This document shows positions 58,401 through 64,000 of a stretch of 64,000 bases of DNA, piece after piece. The stretch lies in NCBI GenBank assembly GCA_035771165.1, contig JAWNZC010000106.1:4021915-4085914 (forward strand), given 5' to 3'. Below the pieces are notes generated by a model. That model was given only the letters and a program-made list of their open reading frames with translations, made no database searches and was not told the origin of the DNA. Made by a program: the position numbers and the translations under genes. Position 1 is the stretch's first letter, and each line of letters opens with the position of its first letter. The stretch comes from Paragorgia papillata (lineage: Eukaryota; Cnidaria; Anthozoa; Scleralcyonacea; Coralliidae).

Positions 58401-61400
58401 CAAAATCAGTTCAAAATCATCTTGCCAGAGCAGAATAATGGTAGTCAGGAGGCAAAATCAGTTCAAAATCATCTTGCCAGAGCAGAATAATGGTAGTCAG
58501 GAAGCAAAATCAGTTCAAAATCATCTTGCCAGAGCAGAATAATGGTAGTCAGGAAGCAAAATCAGTTCAAAATCATCTTGCCAGAGCAGAATAATGGTAG
58601 TCAGGAGGCAAAATCAGTTCAAAATCATCTTGCCAGAGCAGAATAATGGTAGTCAGGAGGCAAAATCAGTTCAAAATCATCTTGCCAGAGCAGAATAATG
58701 GTAGTCAGGAGGCAAAATCAGTTCAAAATCATCTTGCCAGAGCAGAATAATGGTAGTCAGGAGGCAAAATCAGTTCAAAATCATCTTGCCAGAGCAGAAT
58801 AATGGTAGTCAGGAGGCAAAATCAGTTCAAAATCATCTTGCCAGAGCAGAATAATGGTAGTCAGGAGGCAAAATCAGTTCAAAATCATCTTGCCAGAGCA
58901 GAATAATGGTAGTCAGGAGGTCAAAATCAGTTCAAAATCATCTTGCCAGAGCAGAATAATGGTAGTCAGGAAGCAAAATCAGTTCAAAATCATCTTGCCA
59001 GAGCAGAATAATGGTAGTCAGGAAGCAAAATCAGTTCAAAATCATCTTGCCAGAGCAGAATAATGGTAGTCAGGAGGCAAAATCAGTTCAAAATCATCTT
59101 GCCAGAGCAGAATAATGGTAGTCAGGAGGCAAAATCAGTTCAAAATCATCTTGCCAGAGCAGAATAATGGTAGTCAGGAGGCAAAATCAGTTCAAAATCA
59201 TCTTGCCAGAGCAGAATAATGGTAGTCAGGAAGCAAAATCAGTTCAAAATCATCTTGCCAGAGCAGAATAATGGTAGTCAGGAAGCAAAATCAGTTCAAA
59301 ATCATCTTGCCAGAGCAGAATAATGGTAGTCAGGAAGCAAAATCAGTTCAAAATCATCTTGCCAGAGCAGAATAATGGTAGTCAGGAGGTCAAAATCAGT
59401 TCAAAATCATCTTGCCAGAGCAGAATAATGGTAGTCAGGAAGCAAAATCAGTTCAAAATCATCTTGCCAGAGCAGAATAATGGTAGTCAGGAAGCAAAAT
59501 CAGTTCAAAATCATCTTGCCAGAGCAGAATAATGGTAGTCAGGAGGCAAAATCAGTTCAAAATCATCTTGCCAGAGCAGAATAATGGTAGTCAGGAGGCA
59601 AAATCAGTTCAAAATCATCTTGCCAGAGCAGAATAATGGTAGTCAGGAAGCAAAATCAGTTCAAAATCATCTTGCCAGAGCAGAATAATGGTAGTCAGGA
59701 GGCAAAATCAGTTCAAAATCATCTTGCCAGAGCAGAATAATGGTAGTCAGGAGGCAAAATCAGTTCAAAATCATCTTGCCAGAGCAGAATAATGGTAGTC
59801 AGGAAGCAAAATCAGTTCAAAATCATCTTGCCAGAGCAGAATAATGGTAGTCAGGAGGCAAAATCAGTTCAAAATCATCTTGCCAGAGCAGAATAATGGT
59901 AGTCAGGAGGCAAAATCAGTTCAAAATCATCTTGCCAGAGCAGAATAATGGTAGTCAGGAGGCAAAATCAGTTCAAAATCATCTTGCCAGAGCAGAATAA
60001 TGGTAGTCAGGAGGCAAAATCAGTTCAAAATCATCTTGCCAGAGCAGAATAATGGTAGTCAGGAAGCAAAATCAGTTCAAAATCATCTTGCCAGAGCAGA
60101 ATAATGGTAGTCAGGAGGCAAAATCAGTTCAAAATCATCTTGCCAGAGCAGAATAATGGTAGTCAGGAAGCAAAATCAGTTCAAAATCATCTTGCCAGAG
60201 CAGAATAATGGTAGTCAGGAAGCAAAATCAGTTCAAAATCATCTTGCCAGAGCAGAATAATGGTAGTCAGGAGGCAAAATCAGTTCAAAATCATCTTGCC
60301 AGAGCAGAATAATGGTAGTCAGGAGGCAAAATCAGTTCAAAATCATCTTGCCAGAGCAGAATAATGGTAGTCAGGAGGCAAAATCAGTTCAAAATCATCT
60401 TGCCAGAGCAGAATAATGGTAGTCAGGAAGCAAAATCAGTTCAAAATCATCTTGCCAGAGCAGAATAATGGTAGTCAGGAGGCAAAATCAGTTCAAAATC
60501 ATCTTGCCAGAGCAGAATAATGGTAGTCAGGAGGCAAAATCAGTTCAAAATCATCTTGCCAGAGCAGAATAATGGTAGTCAGGAGGCAAAATCAGTTCAA
60601 AATCATCTTGCCAGAGCAGAATAATGGTAGTCAGGAAGCAAAATCAGTTCAAAATCATCTTGCCAGAGCAGAATAATGGTAGTCAGGAAGCAAAATCAGT
60701 TCAAAATCATCTTGCCAGAGCAGAATAATGGTAGTCAGGAGGCAAAATCAGTTCAAAATCATCTTGCCAGAGCAGAATAATGGTAGTCAGGAGGTCAAAA
60801 TCAGTTCAAAATCATCTTGCCAGAGCAGAATAATGGTAGTCAGGAGGCAAAATCAGTTCAAAATCATCTTGCCAGAGCAGAATAATGGTAGTCAGGAGGC
60901 AAAATCAGTTCAAAATCATCTTGCCAGAGCAGAATAATGGTAGTCAGGAGGCAAAATCAGTTCAAAATCATCTTGCCAGAGCAGAATAATGGTAGTCAGG
61001 AGGTAAAATCAGTTCAAAATCATCTTGCCAGAGCAGAATAATGGTAGTCAGGAGGCAAAATCAGTTCAAAATCATCTTGCCAGAGCAGAATAATGGTAGT
61101 CAGGAAGCAAAATCAGTTCAAAATCATCTTGCCAGAGCAGAATAATGGTAGTCAGGAAGCAAAATCAGTTCAAAATCATCTTGCCAGAGCAGAATAATGG
61201 TAGTCAGGAGGCAAAATCAGTTCAAAATCATCTTGCCAGAGCAGAATAATGGTAGTCAGGAGGCAAAATCAGTTCAAAATCATCTTGCCAGAGCAGAATA
61301 ATGGTAGTCAGGAGGCAAAATCAGTTCAAAATCATCTTGCCAGAGCAGAATAATGGTAGTCAGGAAGCAAAATCAGTTCAAAATCATCTTGCCAGAGCAG

Positions 61401-64000
61401 AATAATGGTAGTCAGGAAGCAAAATCAGTTCAAAATCATCTTGCCAGAGCAGAATAATGGTAGTCAGGAGGCAAAATCAGTTCAAAATCATCTTGCCAGA
61501 GCAGAATAATGGTAGTCAGGAGGCAAAATCAGTTCAAAATCATCTTGCCAGAGCAGAATAATGGTAGTCAGGAGGCAAAATCAGTTCAAAATCATCTTGC
61601 CAGAGCAGAATAATGGTAGTCAGGAGGCAAAATCAGTTCAAAATCATCTTGCCAGAGCAGAATAATGGTAGTCAGGAAGCAAAATCAGTTCAAAATCATC
61701 TTGCCAGAGCAGAATAATGGTAGTCAGGAAGCAAAATCAGTTCAAAATCATCTTGCCAGAGCAGAATAATGGTAGTCAGGAGGCAAAATCAGTTCAAAAT
61801 CATCTTGCCAGAGCAGAATAATGGTAGTCAGGAGGAAAAAACAGTTCAAAATCATCTTGCCAGAGCAGAATAATGGTAGTCAGGAGGCAAAATCAGTTCA
61901 AAATCATCTTGCCAGAGCAGAATAATGGTAGTCAGGAGGCAAAATCAGTTCAAAATCATCTTGCCAGAGCAGAATAATGGTAGTCAGGAGGCAAAATCAG
62001 TTCAAAATCATCTTGCCAGAGCAGAATAATGGTAGTCAGGAGGCAAAATCAGTTCAAAATCATCTTGCCAGAGCAGAATAATGGTAGTCAGGAGGCAAAA
62101 TCAGTTCAAAATCATCTTGCCAGAGCAGAATAATGGTAGTCAGGAGGCAAAATCAGTTCAAAATCATCTTGCCAGAGCAGAATAATGGTAGTCAGGAGGC
62201 AAAATCAGTTCAAAATCATCTTGCCAGAGCAGAATAATGGTAGTCAGGAAGCAAAATCAGTTCAAAATCATCTTGCCAGAGCAGAATAATGGTAGTCAGG
62301 AAGCAAAATCAGTTCAAAATCATCTTGCCAGAGCAGAATAATGGTAGTCAGGAGGCAAAATCAGTTCAAAATCATCTTGCCAGAGCAGAATAATGGTAGT
62401 CAGGAGGCAAAATCAGTTCAAAATCATCTTGCCAGAGCAGAATAATGGTAGTCAGGAGGCAAAATCAGTTCAAAATCATCTTGCCAGAGCAGAATAATGG
62501 TAGTCAGGAAGCAAAATCAGTTCAAAATCATCTTGCCAGAGCAGAATAATGGTAGTCAGGAGGCAAAATCAGTTCAAAATCATCTTGCCAGAGCAGAATA
62601 ATGGTAGTCAGGAGGCAAAATCAGTTCAAAATCATCTTGCCAGAGCAGAATAATGGTAGTCAGGAGGCAAAATCAGTTCAAAATCATCTTGCCAGAGCAG
62701 AATAATGGTAGTCAGGAAGCAAAATCAGTTCAAAATCATCTTGCCAGAGCAGAATAATGGTAGTCAGGAGGCAAAATCAGTTCAAAATCATCTTGCCAGA
62801 GCAGAATAATGGTAGTCAGGAGGCAAAATCAGTTCAAAATCATCTTGCCAGAGCAGAATAATGGTAGTCAGGAAGCAAAATCAGTTCAAAATCATCTTGC
62901 CAGAGCAGAATAATGGTAGTCAGGAGGCAAAATCAGTTCAAAATCATCTTGCCAGAGCAGAATAATGGTAGTCAGGAGGCAAAATCAGTTCAAAATCATC
63001 TTGCCAGAGCAGAATAATGGTAGTCAGGAAGCAAAATCAGTTCAAAATCATCTTGCCAGAGCAGAATAATGGTAGTCAGGAAGCAAAATCAGTTCAAAAT
63101 CATCTTGCCAGAGCAGAATAATGGTAGTCAGGAGGCAAAATCAGTTCAAAATCATCTTGCCAGAGCAGAATAATGGTAGTCAGGAGGCAAAATCAGTTCA
63201 AAATCATCTTGCCAGAGCAGAATAATGGTAGTCAGGAAGCAAAATCAGTTCAAAATCATCTTGCCAGAGCAGAATAATGGTAGTCAGGAAGCAAAATCAG
63301 TTCAAAATCATCTTGCCAGAGCAGAATAATGGTAGTCAGGAGGCAAAATCAGTTCAAAATCATCTTGCCAGAGCAGAATAATGGTAGTCAGGAAGCAAAA
63401 TCAGTTCAAAATCATCTTGCCAGAGCAGAATAATGGTAGTCAGGAGGCAAAATCAGTTCAAAATCATCTTGCCAGAGCAGAATAATGGTAGTCAGGAGGC
63501 AAAATCAGTTCAAAATCATCTTGCCAGAGCAGAATAATGGTAGTCAGGAAGCAAAATCAGTTCAAAATCATCTTGCCAGAGCAGAATAATGGTAGTCAGG
63601 AGGCAAAATCAGTTCAAAATCATCTTGCCAGAGCAGAATAATGGTAGTCAGGAGGCAAAATCAGTTCAAAATCATCTTGCCAGAGCAGAATAATGGTAGT
63701 CAGGAAGCAAAATCAGTTCAAAATCATCTTGCCAGAGCAGAATAATGGTAGTCAGGAGGCAAAATCAGTTCAAAATCATCTTGCCAGAGCAGAATAATGG
63801 TAGTCAGGAGGCAAAATCAGTTCAAAATCATCTTGCCAGAGCAGAATAATGGTAGTCAGGAGGCAAAATCAGTTCAAAATCATCTTGCCAGAGCAGAATA
63901 ATGGTAGTCAGGAGGCAAAATCAGTTCAAAATCATCTTGCCAGAGCAGAATAATGGTAGTCAGGAAGCAAAATCAGTTCAAAATCATCTTGCGAGAGCAG
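22482..64000. repeat. 52-bp satellite array, about 798 unit lengths, continuing to the window edge
   Basis: Head-to-tail units of 52 bp in one orientation. A unit reads AATAATGGTAGTCAGG, then AGGC or AAGC, then AAAATCAGTTCAAAATCATC, then TTGCCAGAGCAG. The first two copies (22482-22585) are the most diverged (GGTAGGCAGG, TTGAAAATTATC, TTGGCAG; then TTTGTAGCCAGG). Most inner copies are identical apart from G or A at unit position 18. Rarer forms have GGTAAAATC, GGTCAAAATC (53 bp), GGAGCAAAATC (51 bp), ATGATAG, or CAGCAGGT. Indel-rich stretches occur at about 26.3-29.1, 33.7-36.1, 41.4-41.7 and 46.0-47.8 kb; 36.4-40.4, 42-46 and 51-58 kb are almost strictly periodic. In G-type units GGCAA and TTGCC can pair around an 18-base loop; A-type units lose one pair. 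52 is not a multiple of three and TAA recurs, so the short plus-strand frames in it are not genes. Confidence 0.98.

Noticed and set aside
26767..60937. Short plus-strand frames of 67-105 codons inside the 52-bp array (MVVRRQNQFKIILPEQ... type)
   Set aside because: They arise only where a one-base change alters the 52-bp phase; the unit is not a multiple of three and carries TAA, so they are by-products of the repeat.
22482..64000. CRISPR array
   Set aside because: There are no unique spacers; the entire unit repeats, and the context is eukaryotic with no cas genes.

Overview
This is eukaryotic DNA, most likely from a marine invertebrate and probably a cnidarian. That placement is an inference from the mixture of elements: a Polinton/adintovirus-like element with spliceosomal introns, an LTR-less retroelement relic with a mid-protein zinc knuckle, a tyrosine-recombinase (Crypton-like) relic, a Harbinger-type transposase relic, a Ty3/gypsy pol relic, and a short inverted-repeat element of the kind common in anthozoan genomes. 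No bacterial gene organisation, rRNA, tRNA or CRISPR array is visible, and no intact conventional host gene was found.

Layout. (1) 1-7.8 kb: one end of a Polinton/adintovirus-like integrated element. On the minus strand lie a type-B DNA polymerase (broken by one clear frame change, interrupted by a 130-bp spliceosomal intron inside motif B, and perhaps preceded by an N-terminal piece in another frame), a zinc-finger-fused packaging-type ATPase, a small basic/hydrophobic protein, and an acidic protein gene with an in-frame stop that runs off the left edge. A plus-strand gene at 6.7-7.3 kb looks like a diverged paralogue of that acidic gene. A 21-bp minisatellite sits between polymerase and ATPase. 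(2) 7.8-9.2 kb: 5'-truncated, decayed non-LTR retrotransposon ending in a GNRA-type hairpin. (3) 9.2-11.4 kb: AT-rich and GT-rich unassigned DNA plus a minus-strand Penelope-like reverse transcriptase relic. (4) 11.4-14.5 kb: an island of small virus- or mobile-element-like genes (basic ORFs, a GRF zinc-finger gene, a DHPSQ-motif gene) with diverged promoter-like repeats and a small spliced transcription unit. (5) 14.8-16.6 kb: a spliced, decayed tyrosine-recombinase gene with acidic N-terminus and zinc fingers. (6) 17.3-18.6 kb: dead Harbinger/DDE_4 transposase. (7) 19.0-20.9 kb: dead Ty3/gypsy RNase H-integrase. (8) 20.9-22.5 kb: a palindromic short element and a candidate two-exon transcript. 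(9) 22.48 kb to the right edge: an unbroken head-to-tail satellite array of a 52-bp unit, about 798 unit lengths, 65% of the window.

The genes do not form one pathway, except that the polymerase, ATPase and small proteins of region 1 belong together as the replication/packaging side of one virus-like element. The rest is a graveyard of unrelated mobile elements abutting a large satellite. The most distinctive signals are the satellite's two-state (G/A) variant pattern with recurrent five-unit blocks and shared rare variants, the polymerase intron flanked by a 7-bp direct repeat, and the opposite-strand paralogue pair in the virus-like element.
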